This document shows, piece after piece, positions 45,966 through 55,432 of a stretch of 63,557 nucleotides of DNA. This DNA comes from an uncultured Bacteroides sp. Lineage in GTDB: Bacteria > Bacteroidota > Bacteroidia > Bacteroidales > Bacteroidaceae. Under the pieces are notes generated by a model. That model did not search any database, was not told the origin of the DNA, and saw nothing but the letters and a program-made list of their open reading frames with translations. The translations under genes were made by a program, and so were the position numbers. The DNA lies in NCBI GenBank assembly GCA_958477465.1, contig CAUEFX010000015.1:1-63557 (forward strand), written 5' to 3'. How positions within the stretch are numbered: position 1 is the first letter of the stretch; each line of letters begins with the position of its first letter.

Positions 45966-48900
45966 ATGAATAAAAAATCTTTGGTGGGTGAAGTATACCC
46001 TCAAAAGTTGCAAACTAATCATCTTTTAAAAATTATGAGAATTACACTCTTGTTAGCCTTTATTTCTGTTTTCAGTTTGAATGCAAAGGATGTGCGCTCT
46101 CAAAATGCACGTGTAACTTTATCTCAAACAAACAGTCCACTAGAAGCAATTATCAATGAGATCGAGAACCAAACAGACTATCTATTCATTGTTAATTCCA
46201 GTATCGATACTAACAAAAAAGTATCCATAAAAGTTAAAGACGCCACTGTAGCCAGCGTTTTAAACGAATTGTTGAAAGGAACAGACATCAACTACTCTAC
46301 TGAAGGTTCCTACATCATTCTTTCACAACAAAAATCTCAATTCGAGAATAACGGTCTTATGCAAGAAGTTAAAGATATCATTGTTACGGGTAACATTACC
46401 GATGCACAAGGCGAACCTCTAATAGGAGTCAATGTCATATTGAAAGGAACCAATATAGGTACTATTTCGGATATAGACGGAAACTATTCATTGAAAGTAC
46501 CTGGAGGAAAAGGAGATATTCAATTTTCATACATCGGATACCGAAATGTAATCATTCCTATTGGAGGTAAAACGGTTATCAATGCAAAAATGGAAGAAGA
46601 TTCCAAAGTTTTGAGTGAAGTCGTTGTAACAGCAATGGGTATCGAACGTAAGGCAGAAACATTGACTTATGCAACCCAAACAGTAGGAGGTAATGAATTT
46701 ACTCGTGCCAAAGAAGCTAATTTGATAAACTCATTGCAAGGGAAAAGTGCAGGTCTGACTATTACTCCAAACTCTGGTGGTGCCGGAAGTGCATCAAAGG
46801 TTCTACTACGCGGTAATGCCTCTATGTTAGGAAACAATTCACCACTAATCGTAATCGATGGAGTACCAATGCAAAATGAAGTAAGTAGACAAATGGATAT
46901 GGATGGTGGTGCTAGCTTAATCGTAGATGGTTCATCAGAAGGAAGTGATCCGTTATCTCAAATTAATCCGGATGATATCGAAACAATCACAGTATTGAAG
47001 GGTGCCAATGCTGCTGCGCTCTATGGTAGTAAAGCCGCTAATGGTGTACTAATGATTACCACCAAAAAAGGAAAAAGTGGACAACTACGTGTAGATGTCT
47101 CCAGCAGTACCACTTTTGAGACTCCACTTGTCTTACCTCAATTGCAAAATACTTATGGTACATCAATAAAAGGCAATATAGATAATGGATATACCTTCAA
47201 TGGTTCTAATAGCTGGGGTAGTAAATTATCTGATATAACAGACGAACAATTACAAAATGCAGCAACAGGAAGAGCTTTTACCCGTGATCCATATAGTATC
47301 AGAGATTTCTATCGGTTAGGAACAAACTTCAACAATTCAGTATCTTTAAGCGGTGGAACTGAAAAAGTACAAACCTATTTTTCTTACGGAAATACTACAG
47401 CCGATGGTATCGTTGAGAATAATAAATTTACTCGTCACAATATTTCATTAAGAGAAAATTTCAACCTATTCAAAGACCGTCTAAAGATTGACATCTCTGC
47501 AAACTATGTTAATCAAAAGACTAAAAACCGTCCGTCAGGTGGTACCATCTTCTCACCTATTTACAATTTATATACAGCTCCACGAAATGTAGATATGAAC
47601 TATTATCGTAATAATTATGCTGATTATAACGGAACTTGGATGTCAAATGGATATTCTATATTTGAAAGACAAAAAGACGCCAATGGTCAAGATATTTATG
47701 TACGGAAAGATGGACATCAAACAGAACTAACCAGCCCATTGTATGGTAAACAGATGTGGTTCGACGATGCTATCAACTTAAACAATCCTTGGTGGTTAAT
47801 GAACAGATTGACATCAGAGGAAATTCTCAATCGCACTTATGGAAGTGTAGGAGCTAATTTAAAAATCATTGAGGGTTTACATCTACAAGCTCGTTTAAAA
47901 TACGATTACTATGAAGGTAATAACGAAACTCGTCAATACGCCACAACTTGGGGAAATGCTGAAATGATCGATCGCGGTCGACTAATTTCAGAACATACCA
48001 AAGGATATGATTTCTATGGGGATTTCATGTTAGCTTATAATAAAACTATCAAGGACTTTACCTTAAGTGCAAATTTGGGAGGTAGCATGTTTAATTCTTT
48101 CTCCGATCAATGGAAAATTACCCCAATAGCAGCAAGTGGCGCACCTTGGACAGAAGACAAATCGTGTAATCAATTTATTCTAAAAAATATATACATAAAA
48201 AGCGCAGAGAATTATGGAGGGCAAACGACTAAAAACTGGGAACGGTCAATCTTCGCTACAGCTCAATTAAGTTACAAGGACATGGTAACCATAGAGGGCA
48301 GTTACCGCGAAGACTGGTATCGAGCATTCACACAATTTAGAGACATGAAACCTCATTTTCCATACTTCTCAGTAGGTGCCAACGCTCGATTAAATAATAT
48401 ATTTGAGTTGCCGGACTTAATTAGTGATTTCAAGGTAAGGCTTTCTTATTCAGAAGTAGGAAACTCCGTACCGAATATACTGTTATTGTCAGCTACTACT
48501 ACCAACTCTGCTACAGGAGCTGTATCTTTCAACTCTACTGTAGATTTCAAAAATCCCAAGCCTGAAACCTCTGGTTCATTCGAAGGGGGTATAGATTTAA
48601 GTCTATTCGGTCGTGCAGTGAATATCGAAGCAACCTACTACAATGCTACCATGAAAAATCAATTTATGAGATACAAAGGAAATGGTGGTAAAATGGTATT
48701 TATCAATGGTGGTAAGGTTCGTAATCAAGGACTTGAGTTAACCGCTTCTTATATATTGGCACCTAACAATGATTTTAGTTGGAAAACTGCAGTCAACTAT
48801 GCGTTCAATACTAATAAAATCATCACTGTAGCTAGAGATAGTAAAGGTAAACCTTATGACTACACTGTAGATATGGGATATCTAAGCGGGCTAAAAGTCA

Positions 48901-49580
48901 AATTCTTAGAAGGAGGTTCATATGGTGATTTATATGCAGTGGATTTCAAGAAAAAAGATGGAAAAATTGTGGTAAATCCTAATAATGGTGCACCATTTAA
49001 ACAAAACGGAGTATCAAATGAATACTTAGGCAATATGAATGCGAAACATACTTTAGGATGGAGTAACACATTTACCTATAAAGATATTCAGTTCTACTTC
49101 TTGATTGATGGTAAGATAGGTGGTAAAGTAGTTTCCTTTACCGAAGCTTATTTAGATTATTTCGGTAACTCAGAGGCCAGTGCAAATGCCCGTTTAAAAG
49201 CAGAAGCAGAAGGTATTATGTGGACTTCTCCTAAAGGAGAGCAAGAACCTGGTATGTATTTAGAAAATGGAGAACTTGTTTCTATTCAAAAATATTATAG
49301 TACAATAGGTGGTCAAGCTCCTATCGGAAAATATTACGTATATAATGGAACTAATTTCCGTATGCGGGAAATTTCATTAGGATATACATTACGCAACTTG
49401 TTCGGTAAAAGCAAAAATCTTACAATAGCAGTCAATGCTCGTAATTTGTTCTTCCTGTATAAAGATGCTCCGATTGATCCGGAAACCTCCATGAGTACAC
49501 AGAATGCACTGAGCAATGTCGATATATTCAGTATGCCAACCACTCGTTCATTTGGTTTAACTCTTAAAGCATCATTCTAA
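45966..49580 (+). CDS. SusC/RagA TonB-dependent transporter with N-terminal STN signalling domain, PUL B
   Basis: 1204 residues. After a long signal region (about 1-45) comes an STN domain (about 50-122, SPLEAIINEIENQTDYLFIVNSS), which in this class contacts the FecR protein. A CarboxypepD-like domain (about 138-215) is followed by the plug (ETITVLKGANAAALYGSKAANGVLMITTKKG) and a barrel ending FGLTLKASF. It imports oligosaccharides and reports substrate to the FecR/sigma pair. The gene is visibly more A/T-rich than the housekeeping block. Confidence 0.95.
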   Translation: MNKKSLVGEVYPQKLQTNHLLKIMRITLLLAFISVFSLNAKDVRSQNARVTLSQTNSPLEAIINEIENQTDYLFIVNSSIDTNKKVSIKVKDATVASVLNELLKGTDINYSTEGSYIILSQQKSQFENNGLMQEVKDIIVTGNITDAQGEPLIGVNVILKGTNIGTISDIDGNYSLKVPGGKGDIQFSYIGYRNVIIPIGGKTVINAKMEEDSKVLSEVVVTAMGIERKAETLTYATQTVGGNEFTRAKEANLINSLQGKSAGLTITPNSGGAGSASKVLLRGNASMLGNNSPLIVIDGVPMQNEVSRQMDMDGGASLIVDGSSEGSDPLSQINPDDIETITVLKGANAAALYGSKAANGVLMITTKKGKSGQLRVDVSSSTTFETPLVLPQLQNTYGTSIKGNIDNGYTFNGSNSWGSKLSDITDEQLQNAATGRAFTRDPYSIRDFYRLGTNFNNSVSLSGGTEKVQTYFSYGNTTADGIVENNKFTRHNISLRENFNLFKDRLKIDISANYVNQKTKNRPSGGTIFSPIYNLYTAPRNVDMNYYRNNYADYNGTWMSNGYSIFERQKDANGQDIYVRKDGHQTELTSPLYGKQMWFDDAINLNNPWWLMNRLTSEEILNRTYGSVGANLKIIEGLHLQARLKYDYYEGNNETRQYATTWGNAEMIDRGRLISEHTKGYDFYGDFMLAYNKTIKDFTLSANLGGSMFNSFSDQWKITPIAASGAPWTEDKSCNQFILKNIYIKSAENYGGQTTKNWERSIFATAQLSYKDMVTIEGSYREDWYRAFTQFRDMKPHFPYFSVGANARLNNIFELPDLISDFKVRLSYSEVGNSVPNILLLSATTTNSATGAVSFNSTVDFKNPKPETSGSFEGGIDLSLFGRAVNIEATYYNATMKNQFMRYKGNGGKMVFINGGKVRNQGLELTASYILAPNNDFSWKTAVNYAFNTNKIITVARDSKGKPYDYTVDMGYLSGLKVKFLEGGSYGDLYAVDFKKKDGKIVVNPNNGAPFKQNGVSNEYLGNMNAKHTLGWSNTFTYKDIQFYFLIDGKIGGKVVSFTEAYLDYFGNSEASANARLKAEAEGIMWTSPKGEQEPGMYLENGELVSIQKYYSTIGGQAPIGKYYVYNGTNFRMREISLGYTLRNLFGKSKNLTIAVNARNLFFLYKDAPIDPETSMSTQNALSNVDIFSMPTTRSFGLTLKASF

Positions 49581-49597
49581 TATCAACATTAATAATA

Positions 49598-51301
49598 ATG
49601 AAATCGATTATGAAGAATATACATTTCAAATTATCCCTAATCATAGGTATTGCCGTAGCTCTTACAATAAGTAGCTGTGGTGAATCTCTTCTTGAGAATC
49701 TTGATCCTAACCAAAGTGTAGGTAGTGGTGACGGTAGTCTTGATGAAGCAAATAGTGACAATATAGCAGGATTATTTTTAACTGCACAACAAAAGCTACA
49801 TGACATTGGTACTAATGGTGGACCACATGTTTATCAGGTACAATTCAACATCCACATTGATAATTATGCAGGTTACATGGCTGGAACCCAAAACTTCTCT
49901 GGTAATTTACCTTCTACATATGCTTATTTTCCAGATTATGCAAATAGTCCTAAGGTTAGTTTCTTTAACGTTTCTCAGGCTACTATGCCAGTAATTAGAG
50001 CAGCAAAAAAATTAGGGTTACAAGAAATCGGTGCCATGTGTGAAATCATGTACTGCTATTCCGCACTCGAACTTTCAGACATCTATGGTCCATTTCCTTG
50101 GTACGATTACAGATTGGATAAACAAGAATCTCCTCTCACTTATGAGCCTGTGAGTGACATTTACGATTCCATATTCGTACATCTAAAAGAATCGGCAAAA
50201 ATACTAGAAGAATATACAACAACGTCAAAAGAACATCAAGATTCTGTACAAGCTATCCTCAATTCCTATGATAGAATTTGTGGGGCTAATACAGATAATT
50301 GGAGACGCTTCGCTAACACTATTTGCATGCGTATGGCTTTACGCATGAGTAATGTAAATCCAGAAAGGGCTAAAGCAGAAGCACAAGCAGCGATAAACGC
50401 AGGTTTAATCACTAAAAATGTGGAATATAATGTAGCAATGGAAAGTTTGATGAACCCTGTGGCATTCATTTCTTACCAATGGAATGACACGAGGCTTAAC
50501 GCTTCAATGGAAAATATTATGAAACGACTGCATTTTCCAATAATGGATATTTGGTTCCAAAATAATTCAGGAAGCATTGAAGATTCCAAAGGCAATGTAA
50601 CTCTTGAAGGTAATTCTGCAATAGTAGGAATGCGTACAGGAATCCCAACTACAGCACGTGACGGAGCCAATCAATATGTAAAGTTTTCCGGGACAGCAAC
50701 AACCTATGGAGTAAAACCTGTCTATTTAATAAAAATGTCCGAAAGATATTTCTTAGAAGCCGAAGCTGAAGTCAGATGGGGCATCGGCTCATTATTAGGA
50801 AAACAATTATATGATAATGGCATTAAAGAATTATTTAAAGACGAAAACATTAGTGCTACAGACAATAAATATAAAAATTATTATGCACAAGAAGAGGCAG
50901 ACCAAACAATTAACTATATAGACTATCATGACAATGGTTATAATTTAGATGGTATTATTACTATTGGTGTAAAATGGAATGAAAAAGATGATCCCAAAAT
51001 TAAACTTGAAAAAATTATTACCCAAAAATGGTTAGCTAATTTCCCGCAAGGTTTAGAGGCCTGGAATGATTTAAGACGTACAGGTTATCCTAGAATCTTT
51101 CCTGTAGAAGATATTGGAGATGGCTCTCTGACTAGTGGTCAACTTATCAGACGCATTCCATGGGATATGACACAAGCTAGTTCTTTAGAAGATATAGAGT
51201 CAACCGGTATACCGGCACTTGGTGGTTCTAATGAAGAAGTTACCCGTTTATGGTGGGATTGCACAGACCCAGCTGGGTTATCAGACAACGATCGATTCTA
51301 A
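49598..51301 (+). CDS. SusD/RagB-like outer-membrane lipoprotein, PUL B
   Basis: 567 residues. Lipobox TISSC with the lipidated Cys at 27. The body matches the SusD family, closest in style to the SusD-like_2 branch (ENLDPNQSVGSGDGSLDEAN, CYSALELSDIYGPFPWYDYR, LEAEAEVRWGIGSLLG, WNDLRRTGYPRIFP). It caps the SusC encoded 17 bp upstream. Its ligand is probably a GlcNAc/mannose glycan, judging only from the adjacent GH85. Confidence 0.93.
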   Translation: MKSIMKNIHFKLSLIIGIAVALTISSCGESLLENLDPNQSVGSGDGSLDEANSDNIAGLFLTAQQKLHDIGTNGGPHVYQVQFNIHIDNYAGYMAGTQNFSGNLPSTYAYFPDYANSPKVSFFNVSQATMPVIRAAKKLGLQEIGAMCEIMYCYSALELSDIYGPFPWYDYRLDKQESPLTYEPVSDIYDSIFVHLKESAKILEEYTTTSKEHQDSVQAILNSYDRICGANTDNWRRFANTICMRMALRMSNVNPERAKAEAQAAINAGLITKNVEYNVAMESLMNPVAFISYQWNDTRLNASMENIMKRLHFPIMDIWFQNNSGSIEDSKGNVTLEGNSAIVGMRTGIPTTARDGANQYVKFSGTATTYGVKPVYLIKMSERYFLEAEAEVRWGIGSLLGKQLYDNGIKELFKDENISATDNKYKNYYAQEEADQTINYIDYHDNGYNLDGIITIGVKWNEKDDPKIKLEKIITQKWLANFPQGLEAWNDLRRTGYPRIFPVEDIGDGSLTSGQLIRRIPWDMTQASSLEDIESTGIPALGGSNEEVTRLWWDCTDPAGLSDNDRF

Positions 51302-51316
51302 TTATCATGAAAAAAA

Positions 51317-51347
51317 TTAGAAGGAGGCTTCTTTGCCCTCCTTCTAA
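51317..51347 (+). promoter_or_regulatory. Perfect hairpin between susD and the GH85 gene
   Basis: An 11-bp inverted repeat (TTAGAAGGAGG at 51317-51327, CCTCCTTCTAA at 51337-51347) with a 9-nt loop, 15 bp after the susD stop. No T run follows, so partial termination or mRNA end-protection is more likely than full termination. It would favour SusCD over the enzyme. Confidence 0.6.
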
Positions 51348-51384
51348 TCTAAGCAAACCTCATTTTTAATTAACCTCAAAAAGT

Positions 51385-54300
51385 ATGAAAGCTAAAAAAA
51401 TCACACTCTTAGCGTTATTGCTAGCTAATGCTTTAATAGCTAAAGCCCAGTATGTTCCCACACATGGGCAGTATGTAGACTTTTCAGACTCGAAAAAGTT
51501 CTATCAATACTTTAAGACATGGGAACCTGGTAAAGAGATTTCAGAAGATGAAAACTTCTTTATCTCACGTATTAAAATTAAAGACCGTTTCATAAACCGT
51601 AATACACAAGTAATACCGGACAATGAAATGAATAATAACAGAAAATTCTGTTTGTTTACTCCAATGGGTATTTCTGATACTTATTGGCAAACCCTGCCTC
51701 GGTATGTCTTTGACGGAGATAATTTTGGAATGTGGTCATATGTAGATTATCAAGGAGGTTGGTCACAAAGTTGGATCCGTACCCCAGGAGCTTATAGTGA
51801 CGTTTGCCATAAAAACGGAGTAGCAAACAGTGGTGGTGTAGTTTTTGTTGATTCATGGGGCGGTGACAACACCGAAGCAAATGAAATTTTCAGAATGATT
51901 ACAGAACAGAACCCAGATGGTACTTTCAAATATCTTGAGAAGTTCATCAAGTTCATGAAATATTACGGTGTAGATGGATTAGGAGTTAATCCGGAAGGTA
52001 CAGTTGTAAACGCTCCTCTTGTACAAGATTTCTTTGCACAAGTTTTTGAAAAAGCACCTGAATATGATTGGCATTTCCATGTATATTGGTATGGAACAAA
52101 TAGCAATGGAGGTAGTATGGATTTAGGTTCAACCCTCACCTCCAGTAAATCTAATTGGTTCATCAAAAATGGAAAGACAGTTACAGATATGTACTTTCTG
52201 AACTATTCTTGGGACTATAGTGTAGAACAATCCGTAAGTACAGCAGAAAACTTGAGAAAAGGGTCATCTTATGATGTATTTGCCGGATATGACATTCAAG
52301 GTAACTGGTTAGGAAGAGCCAGTTGGAAAACATTAGCCAAGAATCCTATTTCAATTGTTTTCTGGGGTAATCATACCACAGATATGATCTATCAAAATTC
52401 TTCAGAATACGGTTCCAATGATGAAGCTGTGCAATACTGCTACCTAGACAAACAAGAGCAAGTATTTTCAGGTGGCAATCAAAACCCTGCCAATACTCCT
52501 GTGCTTGCAGATGGAATTACAGGGTCCAGTACAGCAGCTATGAAAAAGTTCCATGGTATCGCAGCTCTAATGCCAGCCAAAAGTTCTTTACAGGAGCTTC
52601 CGTTTATAACCCGTTTCACATTAGGCAATGGTAAAGTTTTCAGAGATAAAGGTGAAGTAACATTCAACCATAAATGGTATAACATCGCCTCTCAAGATTA
52701 CCTGCCAACCTGGAGATGGTGGATTACAAATGACAATAACCAAGTACCCTCTGATCCTATCAAATGTACATTTACATTCGAAGACTCTTGGTTTGCAGGT
52801 TCTTGCATGAGAGTATATGGTAAAACTGCACAGTCCAACGTACGCTTGTTCAAAACCAATTTCAAAGTAGCAGCAACGGATAACATAAATTTGATTTATA
52901 AAATCAATAGCGGCAAAGAATCACATATGAAATTATTCTGGTCTTTTGTCGGTAGTGAAGACCAATTACACTATTATGACATTCCTAATGCTGCCAACAC
53001 CGGTGAATGGACTAATTTCACAGCAAAAGCTCTAAAAATGGGAATAAAAGGAGAGGTTGCATTGTTAGGTATTAAATTTGAAAACACTGACGAAAATTAC
53101 GAAGTTCTATTGGGTGAGTTAGGTATTGTACCCAACAAGGTGTACACACCTGCAACTCCGACTATCACTATAGCACCTGAAAAGATTTTCTTGAATAGAA
53201 CCTATAATTCACTCGACTTCAAATTAATCTGGAAATCAAAAGATCAAGATCCCAACAAACTTGACATTCCTATTTACAATGAAGACGTAGATACATGGTA
53301 TTTTGAAATATGGAGTCAACCAAGAGATGGAAAAGCTACACTGTGTGGTATTACAACATCTTGGGCACACTATGTCGTGGGTGCACCGTCTGATCCGTAC
53401 AATAAAGAATATCGAGTTGGTGTACGTGCAGTAGCTCCCGATGGAAAAACATTTAGCGATTTTTCTTGGAGCGACTATCAAGAAGTCGAAGCCGGAATGG
53501 TAGAAGGCATCGAAATAGACAAACCAATCATCAAATCCGGAGAAGAATTTACTCTCAAATTTAAAGACCCACTACATGCAGAAGCGGGTGTCTGGAATGT
53601 TAGAAATGCCATTACTGGTGACGACGTTACTAAAGGACAAGTTGGAGGAACATCCTATACTTTAAGTATAGCAGAAGAAGGATATTATGACGTAATTCTT
53701 ACTGATGAAGATAACAATGAAATGTATTATCGTGGATTCATTCAAATTTCTCCAGAAGAAACCGGGGCATTGCCATTGATTAAAGATTTCACTGCCAACC
53801 CGACAGAAGTAAATAATATAAATCCAACAACTAACGTAACTTATGAGGTAGAACGTTTAGGTGAAGGGAAAGTATCTCGCGGTTTGGAAATTGCAGATCC
53901 ATATATGTTCCGTATTCCGTCAGAGGCATTACCGGCAGACCAAAAGACTTACTCTATCGGTTTGTGGGTTAAACCTACTAAATTCTCACACTCCAAATAT
54001 GGTACGAACCTGTTAAACAAACGTGATGTTCAAATTTCATGGCCAAACAATAACTGGGGAGCATTCTGGGTACATATTTGGCCAGAAACCAAAAACAGCA
54101 ATGGAAATATCATCCTTAATGACAATATTGTTTCATATACCATGTATAATAATGAATCAAAACATGGTTTCCAAGGTAATAGCAACAAACATGAAATTCC
54201 TAACTTAGACTGTTGTACAGATGGAAATTTGAATGATGATGAGTCCTATGGTTTAGGATTAGAATATTGGTCGCACATTTTGATTAGTTATGACGGTTCT

Positions 54301-55161
54301 AATCAACGAATCTATTTCAATGGGAAAAAAGTAGGGGAAACCCGTGCAACTTTAAATTCATACAACGAATGTCCTGTATATGTTGGAGGCTCTAACGTAT
54401 ATCACTCAGGGTTTGTAGGAGTAATAGATGATGTACAAGTATGGAATAAAGCGCTTTCTGATGCCGAAGTAGTCGAATCAATGGCTGGTTATGATAACAA
54501 AGAAATACCATCAGAACTTGTAGCATACTGGACATTCGAAGATTTCAACAAAGAAGACTCAACTTTCGTTAACAAAGGTCATGGCGGTTCTAATCTCAAG
54601 GGTAAATATATTGAATTCGATGGTGCGGCCGGTGAAGCAACAGCAGGAACTGTAGAAAAAACAGTTTATCCCAATAACAGTGTATTAGGTAATCCTGCAC
54701 TTCCAGGCACAATGGAAATCAAAACATCTGCTAAATTCATTATGCCAGGAGCATCAGTAGTAAACACTCCTACAGGTGTTACCGCAACTTATGACAAAAA
54801 TGGAAAGTATGATGTTACGTTAGCTCTATCCAATATGTGGGGAAGCACATCCATGACGAAGCAAGAATATATTGTAGCGACAAACTTGACAGGAGTTAAT
54901 AACGAAGTAATAGAAAACTTCAGTATTTATCCAAACCCATTTGTAGAAGCAGTCAATGTTATTTTCCCTGAAGAAGGTAACTATTCAATTAGGGTTTATA
55001 CGATAGATGGTTCTACCTGTTTAGATACAGAAAGTTTCACCACACAAGCTAATGAAACGAAACGTATTGCCATCAATGGCGAACAAGGTATGTATCTAAT
55101 ACAAATTTTAAGAGACGGAAGATGTATTAAAACAGTAAAACTGAACAAAAAACAAAAGTAA
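51385..55161 (+). CDS. GH85 endo-beta-N-acetylglucosaminidase with LamG module and Por-type C-terminal domain
   Basis: 1258 residues with signal peptide (cleavage about IAKAQ). The GH85 barrel is about 25-400; the substrate-assisted catalytic pair is the Asn and Glu in GVNPEG (N202, E204) following YYGVDGLG. It cuts the chitobiose core of N-glycans between the two GlcNAc residues. Then come galactose-binding-like (about 480-580) and fibronectin-type (about 590-710) domains, a LamG lectin-like module (about 830-1040) and a Por/T9SS-like tail (about 1180-1258, IYPNPFVEAVNVIF). No lipobox is seen, unlike the typical surface endoglycosidases of this genus. Confidence 0.9.
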   Translation: MKAKKITLLALLLANALIAKAQYVPTHGQYVDFSDSKKFYQYFKTWEPGKEISEDENFFISRIKIKDRFINRNTQVIPDNEMNNNRKFCLFTPMGISDTYWQTLPRYVFDGDNFGMWSYVDYQGGWSQSWIRTPGAYSDVCHKNGVANSGGVVFVDSWGGDNTEANEIFRMITEQNPDGTFKYLEKFIKFMKYYGVDGLGVNPEGTVVNAPLVQDFFAQVFEKAPEYDWHFHVYWYGTNSNGGSMDLGSTLTSSKSNWFIKNGKTVTDMYFLNYSWDYSVEQSVSTAENLRKGSSYDVFAGYDIQGNWLGRASWKTLAKNPISIVFWGNHTTDMIYQNSSEYGSNDEAVQYCYLDKQEQVFSGGNQNPANTPVLADGITGSSTAAMKKFHGIAALMPAKSSLQELPFITRFTLGNGKVFRDKGEVTFNHKWYNIASQDYLPTWRWWITNDNNQVPSDPIKCTFTFEDSWFAGSCMRVYGKTAQSNVRLFKTNFKVAATDNINLIYKINSGKESHMKLFWSFVGSEDQLHYYDIPNAANTGEWTNFTAKALKMGIKGEVALLGIKFENTDENYEVLLGELGIVPNKVYTPATPTITIAPEKIFLNRTYNSLDFKLIWKSKDQDPNKLDIPIYNEDVDTWYFEIWSQPRDGKATLCGITTSWAHYVVGAPSDPYNKEYRVGVRAVAPDGKTFSDFSWSDYQEVEAGMVEGIEIDKPIIKSGEEFTLKFKDPLHAEAGVWNVRNAITGDDVTKGQVGGTSYTLSIAEEGYYDVILTDEDNNEMYYRGFIQISPEETGALPLIKDFTANPTEVNNINPTTNVTYEVERLGEGKVSRGLEIADPYMFRIPSEALPADQKTYSIGLWVKPTKFSHSKYGTNLLNKRDVQISWPNNNWGAFWVHIWPETKNSNGNIILNDNIVSYTMYNNESKHGFQGNSNKHEIPNLDCCTDGNLNDDESYGLGLEYWSHILISYDGSNQRIYFNGKKVGETRATLNSYNECPVYVGGSNVYHSGFVGVIDDVQVWNKALSDAEVVESMAGYDNKEIPSELVAYWTFEDFNKEDSTFVNKGHGGSNLKGKYIEFDGAAGEATAGTVEKTVYPNNSVLGNPALPGTMEIKTSAKFIMPGASVVNTPTGVTATYDKNGKYDVTLALSNMWGSTSMTKQEYIVATNLTGVNNEVIENFSIYPNPFVEAVNVIFPEEGNYSIRVYTIDGSTCLDTESFTTQANETKRIAINGEQGMYLIQILRDGRCIKTVKLNKKQK

Positions 55162-55230
55162 GCAAATAGGTATATAGACAAGTTATTCTCAATACAAGAG
55201 AATGCGTCTCTAAACTCTCTTAAATTACAC

Positions 55231-55275
55231 GCCCCTGTTACAGACACCTGTGACAGGGGCGATTTCTATATTTTA
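55231..55275 (+). terminator. Terminator after the GH85 gene
   Basis: A 13-bp stem with one G-U pair (GCCCCTGTTACAG / CTGTGACAGGGGC at 55231-55260, ACAC loop) followed by a T-rich stretch. It ends the fecR-to-GH85 transcript and explains why the next gene needs its own promoter at 55361. Confidence 0.85.
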
Positions 55276-55360
55276 GATACTTCAACTCCACTTCCTTTTT
55301 TTCATTACAGTATCTACTTTTACCGTTTCTTATTCATAAACTCAAATAAATCATATTTTT

Positions 55361-55390
55361 CACTAGGGATATTCTTTTTTTATCTGCTAT
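55361..55390 (+). promoter_or_regulatory. Candidate ECF-sigma promoter before the LamG/InlB-repeat gene
   Basis: Identical at 25 of 30 positions with the element before fecR, including CACTAGGGATAT and TTTTTTATCTGCT. It lies 43 bp before the ATG at 55433. The LamG gene is thus probably a second target of the PUL B sigma factor. Confidence 0.65.
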
Positions 55391-55432
55391 AACAAAACAA
55401 GCAATAAATTGTTTAATTTAAAATCAATTATT

